64,000 nt of DNA from Curvibacter sp. (lineage in GTDB: Bacteria > Pseudomonadota > Gammaproteobacteria > Burkholderiales > Burkholderiaceae_C). Below the pieces are notes generated by a model. The model made no database searches. It saw only the letters and a list, made by a program, of their open reading frames with translations, and had not been told where the DNA came from. The stretch spans positions 1 to 64,000 of the forward strand of contig REAW01000005.1 of assembly GCA_004293725.1 (NCBI GenBank). Direction: 5' to 3'. A program made the translations under genes and the position numbers. Positions 42,280 through 51,595 of this stretch are shown piece after piece. Within the stretch, counting starts at the first letter, position 1. Each line of letters begins with the position of its first letter.

Positions 42280-44292
42280 ATGGTGGAAGACTCTTCGTTG
42301 AAAACAGTGCCAGGTTTAAGTATTTGGAAAATTGAAACGGCCACTACGCCAGCTGTTCCCGCGAGAGGCGCCGCGAACGCCGTACCACTGAAATGGGCTC
42401 ACGACAAGCGTACAGGTGAGCCACGCTACATCCATGACAGTGAAGTCATAGTTGGAACAGCAGAGTCTCAATGCCCCGCGTGTAATCTGGCATTGACCCC
42501 AATTTTGGCTGGTCAGCCTCGCCGCAGAAATCCGACAGCGCATTTTCGCCACCCAAAGGGAGCTCAAAAGGAAGAGTGCACAGTTGTTGCAGCTAGGCTG
42601 GCAGTAGTTCGCCAACTGCAAGATGACGGATTCATTGATCTCCCCAAACGCAGAATGTCAGTAACTGCGAAAGGTTTTAGTGGGGATGGTTACGAAGGGT
42701 GGGTGGAGCTACCTGAGCAAAGGGCATATATCACCAGCTCGACTCTCAAAGACCATGCCACTGCAATTTTGACTCTCCTAGACGGTCGGGAACTCTTAGT
42801 GGATTTGTCTGGGCAAAGAGATGTTCATGGCCATATTGGGCAAGCAGTCATCACACTCCACGCTAGTGATCCCGCAATTGCGGCAATGACCCCTGAGGAA
42901 ATTCGTGCTCGCTTGAGACTTACTCCCGAAATCTACTGGCATGCGCACTGGGATGACCAAAACTTGAAGAGTGCAGCTTCCCAACGCGCTCGACAGTTGG
43001 CGTTGGATGCCCTTGACGAATGGTCTGAGGCAGACGAGCTTGTGTTCAAGCAGCATCTTCCCGACGGTATTGATATTTCCGCCACTCAAAAATTGCGAAG
43101 AGAGACTCTCTTGCATCGGGAGGTGAAAGCGATCTTGGCGCGTACTTCGGAGATTCTCACTCCCAGCCTTGAAGTTGAGGTAACTCGATATGCTCCTGAC
43201 GAGTTCAGAGGTGCTTGGGACGATAACACCCTCCGAGCCGTTTGGGTGACTGCAGACGCAGATCTCGCCTTGAAAAGTGCGCAATTGGAAACGCGTCTTG
43301 GCGACATCATTCCCGACGTCATTTGCAATCTTCGAGAGCCACTACCATTCATTCATGGAAGTATCGAAGTATGGCTTGATGGCGCGTTCGAAGAGCTTGT
43401 AGAGTCTCCTTTTAGCACCATACGTTGGCCTGCAACCTTGCTGATTGAGGTCACGGTGACGCATGGCATTGATCAGGAAAAGTTGCTACGTATCCAGGAG
43501 ATAAATCTTCCAACACTTGAGATTGACATTGGTTCTCTTGGAGGGCGGGTAACCCGCGAAGGTCTGCGAAACTTGGTTGTCCACGATACCGTTGGCAAGC
43601 GCTGGGTTCACCATCCAGCTTGGGACATGGGCCGTAAGAAAATTGACGAGCAACTGGACGGGCACCCTGTGACACTTGGTTTCAAGGAACGACTCACAGA
43701 ACTTCGGCGCCCTCAAATACTTGCAAAAGCATTGTCTGAATGGTGCTCACAGTATTTGGCCGCTGCCATGGATTTTCATGACACCAACACTCGGCTTGAT
43801 AAAGTCATACGAGCATACAAGGGCGCTGGACCGGCACCTAAATTACTTGATCAAGACAGTGAGCCGTGGCTGAAACTAATCGAGGCCGCAGAAGCTCTGG
43901 CGATATACGGCTATTCGGGTGCTGCAGATCGGGAAATGGTTGGCAATGCGGGAATCATTCCAAGGTTGTTATCCATCCAGCACAACCGTGGGGTTGGCTA
44001 TGCATTCGACACGGGCTATCAGGTTGTAAATGCCATCATGCAAAGTGGGCCAGGCTATCAACAGTGGCACACGCTCTACACCATCGCTGTAAAAGCCTAT
44101 GGACTAGACACGAAGTTCACGCAGAAGCAGTCGGATCGCTACGTAGCTTGGCGGCAAAACATCATTGACAAAGTGGAAGCTGCAGATGAGACGCACCTTC
44201 GGCCCATGCGTTATGACGCTGTGTTGAGAGTACTCTTCCCGGAAATGGCAGCGAGACTAGCAAATGGTTATGGTCGAAGCCGCATTCAGTAG
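42280..44292 (+). CDS. CoiA-like zinc/PD-(D/E)XK protein
   Basis: A 670-residue protein. Residues 65-100 have a CPAC-type zinc site (CPACNL, then HFRHPKG and ECT). This resembles the N-terminal region of CoiA and related competence or DUF6035 proteins. Near residues 340-395 the pattern IIPDVICNLREPLPF... LIEVTVTHGIDQEKLLRIQEINLPTLEIDI looks like a PD-(D/E)XK fold with the Lys replaced (EVT). The C-terminal half is helical and not recognised. Its place directly after a methyltransferase suggests a two-gene module. I would not call the activity; the nuclease-like reading is an inference. Confidence 0.55.
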   Translation: MVEDSSLKTVPGLSIWKIETATTPAVPARGAANAVPLKWAHDKRTGEPRYIHDSEVIVGTAESQCPACNLALTPILAGQPRRRNPTAHFRHPKGAQKEECTVVAARLAVVRQLQDDGFIDLPKRRMSVTAKGFSGDGYEGWVELPEQRAYITSSTLKDHATAILTLLDGRELLVDLSGQRDVHGHIGQAVITLHASDPAIAAMTPEEIRARLRLTPEIYWHAHWDDQNLKSAASQRARQLALDALDEWSEADELVFKQHLPDGIDISATQKLRRETLLHREVKAILARTSEILTPSLEVEVTRYAPDEFRGAWDDNTLRAVWVTADADLALKSAQLETRLGDIIPDVICNLREPLPFIHGSIEVWLDGAFEELVESPFSTIRWPATLLIEVTVTHGIDQEKLLRIQEINLPTLEIDIGSLGGRVTREGLRNLVVHDTVGKRWVHHPAWDMGRKKIDEQLDGHPVTLGFKERLTELRRPQILAKALSEWCSQYLAAAMDFHDTNTRLDKVIRAYKGAGPAPKLLDQDSEPWLKLIEAAEALAIYGYSGAADREMVGNAGIIPRLLSIQHNRGVGYAFDTGYQVVNAIMQSGPGYQQWHTLYTIAVKAYGLDTKFTQKQSDRYVAWRQNIIDKVEAADETHLRPMRYDAVLRVLFPEMAARLANGYGRSRIQ

Positions 44293-44495
44293 TGATGTTG
44301 CTTAGTTCAGGCCTCTAGTTGGTGCTGCGCTTGGCAGCTGTAACGGTTTAGGCTACTGCGCCACTTTGGTAGTTTAATTGCGTGCCCTTGCTAATCAAGG
44401 TGTCCTCTACAAGGTAACCGGCCCACGTGTGGCAGGGTTTAAAAGAGATTTTGGGCGCAGATTGCAAGAACAGTCCCTCCGCTATCCTTGTGCCT

Positions 44496-47400
44496 ATGCA
44501 CATCGAGTTACACCGTACCTTCCGTGAGCTGCTTCTGAAGGAGCAGGTTGACGAGGCGCGGTCGCTCCTCCCGGGTCACGCCACTCTGAGGCTACCTGAG
44601 CTCCTCAATGAGCTCCGTGTAGTCATACTCTCGGAAGGTGGTACCGGGAAGACCCAGGAGATCCGCGAAGCAGCCCGCCGGCTGCGCTCGGAGGGCAAAG
44701 CAGCTTTCTTCCTCCGCCTTGAGCATGTGGCCAATGATTTTGACTCGGCTTTCGAGGAAGGTGACCTGCAGGAGTTTCAGGCTTGGTTGGCGTCGCCCGA
44801 TCCCGGTTGGCTACTGCTCGACTCTGTCGATGAGTCGCGGTTGCGCTCGCCGTTGGACTTCGATGCAGCCATGCGCAAGGTCGGCGCGCGGCTCTCCGCG
44901 GCGAAGCAGCGAACTCACCTGCTGGTCACGGGACGGACGGCAGCTTGGCGCCCTAAGACCGACTTAGACCTGTGCAACGGTCTATTCCCCGTCGCCGACG
45001 AGCGCACGGCCGGGTCAGAGGACGCCAAGGGTGGGCAAACGACGGCGACAGGAGTGCCCACAAAATCTCATTTCAAGATTGTCACGCTTCAGGATCTCTC
45101 ACTCGATCAGATCAAGCTATTTGCCATTGCGAAGGGCATCAGCGACACGCAAACATTTCTGGACGACATCGAGCGAGCCGACGCACGGTCTTTCACCGCC
45201 CGGCCTCAAGACCTCATCGAGCTTACCGAGTACTGGCTCGACAACGGCTGCATCGGCTCGCGGCTCGACTTAATGAGGAATAGCGTCAAGCGCAGGCTCC
45301 AAGAAGCTAGCCAAGAACGCGCGGAAGCGCACCCGTTGGCTGACGACAAGGCGCTGGAGGGCGCACAAATCATTGCCGCCGCGCTGGTGCTGACAAACAT
45401 CCAGAACATCAGCGTGCCCGACGGCAACAAGGGCACGCAAGGCCTTGATCTTCGGGACGTGCTGAAGGGCTGGCCACCCACTGACGTCAACACGCTGCTG
45501 CAGCGGCCGTTGTTCGACCCAGACATTTACAGCACTGTCCGCTTTCACCACCGGTCGGTGAAGGAATACTTGGCCGCACAGTGGTTCCTCAAGCTCCTCA
45601 GCCAGGAGGTATCGCGTCGTAGGGTCGAGGGGCTGTTCTTCAGGGAGCAATACGGCCTTGAAGTCGTCGTGCCATCGCTGCGGCCCTTGCTGCCCTGGCT
45701 GGCCATGGCTGACAATCGCATCCTGGCGAAGGTCCGCCGCATCGCGCCGGAAATAGTGTTCGAAGGCGGCGACCCGGTGCAGCTGCCGGCGGACGTGCGC
45801 CGCGACATGCTTGAGCAGGTCTGCGATCAGCTTGCCAGCGGAACGTCTATGCGGTCGATGGCCGATTTCTCGGCCATTCAGCGCTTCGCCGCCTCCGACC
45901 TGACCGACACGCTGCGACGGCTGGTCAAGAAGTACAAAGCCAACGACGACATCATCTTTTTCCTCATGCGCATGGTCTGGCAAGGTCGTCTTGGCGACGC
46001 GCGGCCAGAAGTGATGGACGTGGCGCGCTCCCCGATCGCGGGTTATGTCTCTCGAATAGCTGCATTCCGGGCCATCGCTGAGGTTGGCACACCGAATGAC
46101 ATGCTCTCGATTCGCGAGGGATTCGCCAAGGAAAGCCTTAAGCTGAATCGTAAGTGCATGGCTGAACTGCTTAGCCATATCGCCCACCCCAACGAGCAGA
46201 CCCTGAATTGGTTGCTGGACTGCATTCAGCGGCTAGCAGAGTACAACGAATACGAAGGCACAGGTCTGTCCGAGGAAATGGCCTCGTTCTTCGAGCGCGC
46301 AGACGTCGCTCTGGTAGCCAGCGCCATCGATCGGCTGCATATACTGCTGAGCAAACCACCCGTGATCGAGCGTCTGTACTGCGAGATCTCTCAGCGATAC
46401 CAATGGCTTATTCAGTGCGTCGGCGTGGCCGTCCGCCGCCTGATCAACGCGCGTGACGCCGCAGCGCTGAAGCCCAGTTCGCTCGCGGTGCTCCACGCGC
46501 TGCAGTGTGACGAGCCATACAACGTGAGCGCCTTTGATGTGAAGAGGTTGGGTCTTGCGGAGCTCGTCCAAAAGTGGCCCGCGCTCAAGTGGGCTTTGTT
46601 CTGGCACGTAATCGAAAGGGAACGCAAGAGCAAGTCCAAGAAGGGCGAGCGGGTGGTCGACGCCTGGATGGCCATAGCCGTGGCGAGCTACGTATCGTTC
46701 GACGGCAATGACTTCGATGACGCCGTGCAGGCCATCGTCGATCGCCGGTTGCCCGATGACCGGGAGGTTGCATTGACGCTGGCTTTCAGGCTTTACCAGC
46801 AGACGGATCGCCAGCCAGACCGCGCCGCACAGCTAAAAAGGTCCGTTAGTGCTGATGGGCCCCTCAAGGCTCGCTTGGCTGGACTGATGAAGCCCCCTAA
46901 AAAGGACGCCGAATGGAAGCGAATGGAACGCGAGCATGCACGCTGGAGCCGCAAAGCGAAGGCTCAGAGTGCGCGGGTGGAGAAGGCGCGGCTGGAGGCG
47001 CCCGCAAAGCTTGAGGCGCAATTAGACACGCTGCGCGATCCGGGCTTCAAAAACCCGTCGGCGGTCTCACAGTCGCAGTACTACCTATTCGACCGGATGC
47101 GGGCGCTGGATGAGAACCAGGGCTCTCGATGGACCAACGCAGATTGGCGCGGGCTCGAACGCGAGTTCGGCACCAAGACGTCGCGCGCCTTTCGGGATGG
47201 GATTGTTCGCTTCTGGCGGCCGTATGCACCCAAGTTGGCGTCAGAGGGTGCGCCGCTGAACTCCACGCCGCTCGCAGATCTCTTCGGTTTGGCTGGCCTG
47301 ACCATTGAGGCCACGGAGAACCCCGGACTGTTCTGGAGTCTTACCCCCACTGAGGCTGCAGTGGCCTTCCGCTATGCGATGAAGGAGCTGAACGGATTTC

Positions 47401-48992
47401 CCCATTGGTTCCCCGCGCTGTCGAACGCGCACCCCAGCGTGGTCAGGTCCATGGCCCGTGCGGAGATCCTCTACGAACTTGAGGTCGACCAAGTTGACAA
47501 TCTCAGCCAATACCTTCTCGCCGACCTAAGCCGGTTTGGTGACTGGTTGTGGGACACGATCGCCCCGGACATAGTCAGGTTCCTGCGGACCCATCCGCCT
47601 AAGAGTACTCAACGGTTGGAGCATATGGTGGACATCGTCCTAGCGTCCAAGCTCCCCGATGCCACGGTCGCTGCGTTAGCTGCCGAAAAGCTGGCTGCAC
47701 TTGGTGATCCGAATCACATGGCGCTGTGGGCTGCCGCCTGGACAGGTGTCGATCCTGACCCGGCCATCGATGCCGTGGAGGCGCATTTGGTCGCCTTGGG
47801 CGATACGAAGAAGCGCACCGTTTTCACCATGCGCTATGTGACGTACCTGCTTGGCGGCCGACACATGTCGTCGCGCGTCCGTGTGGCGTTTCGCACGCCG
47901 GCAGTTTTAAGGCGGCTCTATATCCTCGTCCACGAGCATGTCCGGTATCGCGAAGACGTCGACCGCGCTAACAAGGGCGTGTACTCTCCGGGGCTGCGCG
48001 ACAACGCGCAGGACGCACGGGAGCGTTTGGTTTCCATTTTGAGCGAAATCCCGGGCAGCGATGCGTATCTGGCGCTCAAGGCTATCTCGGAGCGTCACCC
48101 TGAACCCAGCGTGCGGCCGTGGTTCATGTTGCAAGCCAGGTCCAAGGCTGAGGCCGACAGCGAACGATCGGTATGGACCGCTGAGCAGGTCAGCCAGTTC
48201 GATAAGGAATACGAGCGCACTCCCGCCAACCATCGTGAACTTTTCGATCTGGCGGTACTGCGGCTCCTAGACCTCAAGCAAGAGTTGGAGGAGGGCAACG
48301 AGAGCATAGCGACGGTGGTACGCAATGCAGAGCCGGAAACCGTGCTCCGCAATTGGATCGGTGTGTGGTGCACCGACCGGTCACGAGGCAGATACCTTAT
48401 CCCGCAAGAATTGGAATTGCCCGATGCCAAACGCCCGGACCTCTGGTGGACTTGTACCGGGTTCAACGGGCCCGTACCGACTGAGTTGAAAATTGCAGAT
48501 AACTGGTCGGGGCCCAAGCTATTCGAGCGTCTGGAAAGGCAGCTCGCGGGCGACTACCTCCGCGACGACGCATCCAGCCGCGGGGTGTATCTACTAGTCT
48601 GGCGAGGCGTGCAGAGGCGTTGGCAGCTACCTGGCGGCAAGTGGGTCAACTTTGACGGGCTGGTGGACGCCCTACAGGTCCATTGGGTGTTGGTAGCCAA
48701 CGCACACCCGCGAGTTGAGGAGATCAAGGTCATTGGCATCGACCTGACGAAGCGCACAGGAACACCAGTGCTGGCGAAAAAGCCTACTCTGAAGCAGGCC
48801 GCCGGTAGGAAGGCCGCGGCCAAGGTGTCAATCGCCGAGACCAAGCCTGGCAAGAAGGCCCAGGTAGCGAAGGCGCCGCAGCTTAAATCCAAAGTGAAGG
48901 CCGCCACTGGCAAGAAGACGTCTGCGAAGAAGGCAACGAAGCCCACCGCCGGCAAAGGAGTTGCGGGTAAGAAGGCGCCCGCAAAAAAGTAA
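44496..48992 (+). CDS. STAND-type NTPase with C-terminal PD-(D/E)XK motif and H1-like Lys/Ala tail
   Basis: A 1498-residue protein (from the ATG at 44496; a GTG at 44427 is possible). The Walker A is SEGGTGKT (residues 46-53), Walker B LLLDSVDES (about 106-114), sensor LLVTGRTAAWR, as in NACHT/STAND NTPases. The centre is a very long helical array with no clear repeat family. Near the end are Asp1315 (RPDLWW), Glu1330 and Lys1332 (PTELKIADNW), then SRGVYLLVWRG, an arrangement typical of PD-(D/E)XK nucleases. The last ~70 residues are rich in Lys and Ala (GKKTSAKKATKPTAGKGVAGKK), like histone H1 tails that bind DNA. Such an ATP-gated nuclease fits an abortive-infection defence protein; the activity is inferred. 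Confidence 0.65.
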   Translation: MHIELHRTFRELLLKEQVDEARSLLPGHATLRLPELLNELRVVILSEGGTGKTQEIREAARRLRSEGKAAFFLRLEHVANDFDSAFEEGDLQEFQAWLASPDPGWLLLDSVDESRLRSPLDFDAAMRKVGARLSAAKQRTHLLVTGRTAAWRPKTDLDLCNGLFPVADERTAGSEDAKGGQTTATGVPTKSHFKIVTLQDLSLDQIKLFAIAKGISDTQTFLDDIERADARSFTARPQDLIELTEYWLDNGCIGSRLDLMRNSVKRRLQEASQERAEAHPLADDKALEGAQIIAAALVLTNIQNISVPDGNKGTQGLDLRDVLKGWPPTDVNTLLQRPLFDPDIYSTVRFHHRSVKEYLAAQWFLKLLSQEVSRRRVEGLFFREQYGLEVVVPSLRPLLPWLAMADNRILAKVRRIAPEIVFEGGDPVQLPADVRRDMLEQVCDQLASGTSMRSMADFSAIQRFAASDLTDTLRRLVKKYKANDDIIFFLMRMVWQGRLGDARPEVMDVARSPIAGYVSRIAAFRAIAEVGTPNDMLSIREGFAKESLKLNRKCMAELLSHIAHPNEQTLNWLLDCIQRLAEYNEYEGTGLSEEMASFFERADVALVASAIDRLHILLSKPPVIERLYCEISQRYQWLIQCVGVAVRRLINARDAAALKPSSLAVLHALQCDEPYNVSAFDVKRLGLAELVQKWPALKWALFWHVIERERKSKSKKGERVVDAWMAIAVASYVSFDGNDFDDAVQAIVDRRLPDDREVALTLAFRLYQQTDRQPDRAAQLKRSVSADGPLKARLAGLMKPPKKDAEWKRMEREHARWSRKAKAQSARVEKARLEAPAKLEAQLDTLRDPGFKNPSAVSQSQYYLFDRMRALDENQGSRWTNADWRGLEREFGTKTSRAFRDGIVRFWRPYAPKLASEGAPLNSTPLADLFGLAGLTIEATENPGLFWSLTPTEAAVAFRYAMKELNGFPHWFPALSNAHPSVVRSMARAEILYELEVDQVDNLSQYLLADLSRFGDWLWDTIAPDIVRFLRTHPPKSTQRLEHMVDIVLASKLPDATVAALAAEKLAALGDPNHMALWAAAWTGVDPDPAIDAVEAHLVALGDTKKRTVFTMRYVTYLLGGRHMSSRVRVAFRTPAVLRRLYILVHEHVRYREDVDRANKGVYSPGLRDNAQDARERLVSILSEIPGSDAYLALKAISERHPEPSVRPWFMLQARSKAEADSERSVWTAEQVSQFDKEYERTPANHRELFDLAVLRLLDLKQELEEGNESIATVVRNAEPETVLRNWIGVWCTDRSRGRYLIPQELELPDAKRPDLWWTCTGFNGPVPTELKIADNWSGPKLFERLERQLAGDYLRDDASSRGVYLLVWRGVQRRWQLPGGKWVNFDGLVDALQVHWVLVANAHPRVEEIKVIGIDLTKRTGTPVLAKKPTLKQAAGRKAAAKVSIAETKPGKKAQVAKAPQLKSKVKAATGKKTSAKKATKPTAGKGVAGKKAPAKK

Positions 48993-49662
48993 GTCACGAT
49001 GTTCGCCGCCAAATGAGGTCTGGCGCTCATTGCTCGTTCCGGCAAACTGCTTCTTGCACTTGAAGAGGCGGTGGCGTAAGTGAGGGGTTTGGGCGACTGC
49101 AGTCACTGGACGAGCTTGGCCGAATGTCTTTGTCCAGGCGGCTCCAACGCAGCTATTGGACTGCGACTCCTCTTGGCCCGATGCAGAAGGTCAGCGCCAG
49201 CGATGATGAATAGTGATGAACGTGAATGCGAACGCCTGATGTATATGAAATGCGGATCAGCGGTGGTTTTGGTGCGGATACTCAGACGGTTCAAAGCTGA
49301 GACCACTGGGAGATCTACAGCCATCAATTTGTAAATTTGCGAAGGAGCTCCGCGCTTGCAGTATTGCCTCGAATCTTGATCGGGGAAAATGACAAGCGCG
49401 CAAAAAAAAGCCACCAAGGTTGCGCATACGTAAAGCAGAGGCGTGGCGGCTATGTTGAACAAGATCTTAACTCAAGAATGCCGTCGGCGGATAGCGCGCT
49501 TCAATTGTGGATCCTTTGATACGCAATCTACTTCTCAGATGCTCTTGCCCGCTGGCGAACCCCTCCGGCTCCGGATATGTTCAGTGGGTAATTGGTAGTC
49601 ACTGAGCCAAAAACATAGGTCGCAACTAGATGAAATCGTCTGCTATGAGAAAACTGCTGAGT
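48993..49662. other. 670-base gap without supported features
   Basis: No gene, repeat or terminator that I can support. A few short open frames exist on both strands (for example 49080-49334 plus), without ribosome binding site or family resemblance. By eye the first third resembles the GC-rich cargo, the remainder the AT-richer recombinase operon. Confidence 0.4.
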
Positions 49663-51063
49663 TCAACTGCTCTGCTGGTCTCCTCCTAAGTCTTGTAAAA
49701 CTTCCTCAACAAGATTCCTCAGTTCTTCAGTGCGCTTGACTAGCTCTTGTTCATTCTGAATATCAAGATCAATTTGTGTCAACGCCATTTCGAAAGTGCG
49801 TATCGCACGTTTGGCGGCAACGATCTCAATCGATTTATTTAATCCATTGATCTCGGCAAATGCCAAGTGAATGTAACGATCTAAAGACTCAATGCTGGAG
49901 TGGCCGGTCCACTCTGCCAATTTTGTCTTTATGTCTTGGTCGGACATCAGCTTGCTGCGAAATTCATCAGCATTCTGCGCCTTGTATTCTTCGATGAGGG
50001 CTCTGAATACGTTGGTGATAAAGCGGTGTCTGAATAGATGCGGTGATACGCGAACATCTAGTTTGGCCGCACGTGAAATAGTCGAAATCTCCTGCGTAAT
50101 GGTGTTGGGTCTAAGTGCGTTGCCAGTTTTTTCACTGATGAAGACGAATCCATGATCATGTCTCGCGCCGCAAGTTCTCTTGATGATTGTCTGGCGATTG
50201 ACGCGCACGAACTGCAACAGCAGGTTGGCATCATGTCGAGTAATCGGAATAAGGCGAGCCTTGTTTTTGTGCTTGCCTCGGCCCTTGACAGTTAAAAGCT
50301 CTAGACGAGGCGGCACCATCTGCGAAGCATTGATAACGGACTCAACGGTTAGATTGCTGATTTCAGATCGTCTTCCTCCAGTAATGTCGAGAGCACGTAG
50401 CATCACTTGCCTACGCCGTACTTGAAACTCCGTGCTACTGCACTTTGGAATCTGATCACGCATACGCATGATTGAGGCGCTAGAGACCGGGAGACGCTCG
50501 CGTTCTGGCGATGGTGTAGGTAGCGAGTGATGGTGCCAGCTCTCAACGTAGATTTGAGATCCACCGAATCCTGGTCGCGCCGATTTGACTCGCTCCGCCC
50601 GGATAGCTGCAGTGGGGCCAATAAGGGTGATTCCGTTAAGTTTGCCAACAAATTCAAGAAAATCTAAACATATCTTGGCGATGTCAATTACGGAGGAAGA
50701 CTCGCGACGTTTTGCGGCAATGGAATCCCGCGATCGCTCTCCATTGATTCCACGTATGAATAGTGTGAAGCTAGAGTCTGTAAGCTCTCGAAACTCAAGA
50801 GAGTTGTTTGCACAGAACCTAATTAGGTGCGATAGGTATGTAGCGTACGTCGAAAGAGTTCCGCCGCGATTGAATCGCGAAAGCCCTCGATCAAGCAGAC
50901 GGAGCATGTAGGCGTTCACTTCAAAGCACCATCGACCATCAGGCCACACTACTAAAGGTATGTTGGACGCGTCACGACCCACAGCCGCATCGCCTAAGAC
51001 GTGGCTAACTATCTCGAATTCAGATGCTGCTGGACTATGCAGTTTCCGAGCGTTGTCTTTCAT
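49663..51063 (-). CDS. Tyrosine recombinase (GmtY-like), last gene of the recombinase operon
   Basis: A 466-residue integrase. The catalytic set is complete: Arg in ITGGRRSEISNL, Lys in LLTVKGRGKHKNK, HxxR in SPHLFRHRFI, His in WTGHSS, Tyr in SLDRYIHLAF. It therefore should cut and join DNA. It overlaps the small gene upstream by 29 bases. It closes a four-gene set (769, 697, 186 and 466 residues). The layout recalls the Gamma-Mobile-Trio proteins GmtX/Y/Z and Tn554 tnpABC; homology to either was not tested. Confidence 0.85.
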   Translation of the reverse strand: MKDNARKLHSPAASEFEIVSHVLGDAAVGRDASNIPLVVWPDGRWCFEVNAYMLRLLDRGLSRFNRGGTLSTYATYLSHLIRFCANNSLEFRELTDSSFTLFIRGINGERSRDSIAAKRRESSSVIDIAKICLDFLEFVGKLNGITLIGPTAAIRAERVKSARPGFGGSQIYVESWHHHSLPTPSPERERLPVSSASIMRMRDQIPKCSSTEFQVRRRQVMLRALDITGGRRSEISNLTVESVINASQMVPPRLELLTVKGRGKHKNKARLIPITRHDANLLLQFVRVNRQTIIKRTCGARHDHGFVFISEKTGNALRPNTITQEISTISRAAKLDVRVSPHLFRHRFITNVFRALIEEYKAQNADEFRSKLMSDQDIKTKLAEWTGHSSIESLDRYIHLAFAEINGLNKSIEIVAAKRAIRTFEMALTQIDLDIQNEQELVKRTEELRNLVEEVLQDLGGDQQSS

Positions 51064-51595
51064 ACTCTCTCCGAGCAGATGTTCCGCAGGACCTCAAACC
51101 AAGCGAAGCCAAAATTTCAGAACGCTCTCGACGAAAAAGTGCGCGAGTACTTTCGTCACATGTCGATGCACACCTTTCAGCGAGACTTAAAGCGGCTAAC
51201 AATCGATCTGTCATAAACATCAGATCTTCGCGAAGTAGAGTATTTTTTTTCTCCTCCTCTCTATTCCTCATTCGGAGGCTATCTCTGGTATCCCTTTTGG
51301 GAGGAGCGCTTGCTTGAGCAGCTCTCGCAATTGCAAGTAGGCAGTCTTGGCGCAATTGGTCAATTGCGAAGAACCCGTTTTTGACGTGTGCATCTGCAAC
51401 TCGTTTCAATGTGTTCAAAGACATCGGAGCGATCTGATGTGAATCGACCGAAAGGTGCGCCAACTTTCCCTGCGAAGCAAGTCCTTCAAACAGACCGGGT
51501 ATCTGCATGGCCAATTCAGGCTTTGAGCGCACCTCTGACAAAAGCGAAAAAAGTTGTTTCACACTGATCGCTTTCTGGTCACTTCTCAATCCCAT
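51035..51595 (-). CDS. Small accessory protein of the recombinase operon (GmtX/TnpC-like position)
   Basis: A 186-residue soluble protein starting MGLRSDQKAISVKQLFSLLSEVRSKPELAMQIPGLFEGLA, with a helix-rich C-terminal half (RDSLRMRNREEEKKNTLLREDLMFMTDRLLAALSLAERC) that could form a coiled coil and bind DNA. No catalytic motif. Genes of this size accompany tyrosine recombinases in Tn554 and Gamma-Mobile-Trio elements, where they may direct site or orientation. I chose the internal ATG near 51595, which lies just before the 701-residue gene's end; a TTG start at 51631 is possible. Overlaps both neighbours. Confidence 0.65.
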   Translation of the reverse strand: MGLRSDQKAISVKQLFSLLSEVRSKPELAMQIPGLFEGLASQGKLAHLSVDSHQIAPMSLNTLKRVADAHVKNGFFAIDQLRQDCLLAIARAAQASAPPKRDTRDSLRMRNREEEKKNTLLREDLMFMTDRLLAALSLAERCASTCDESTRALFRRERSEILASLGLRSCGTSARREYERQRSETA

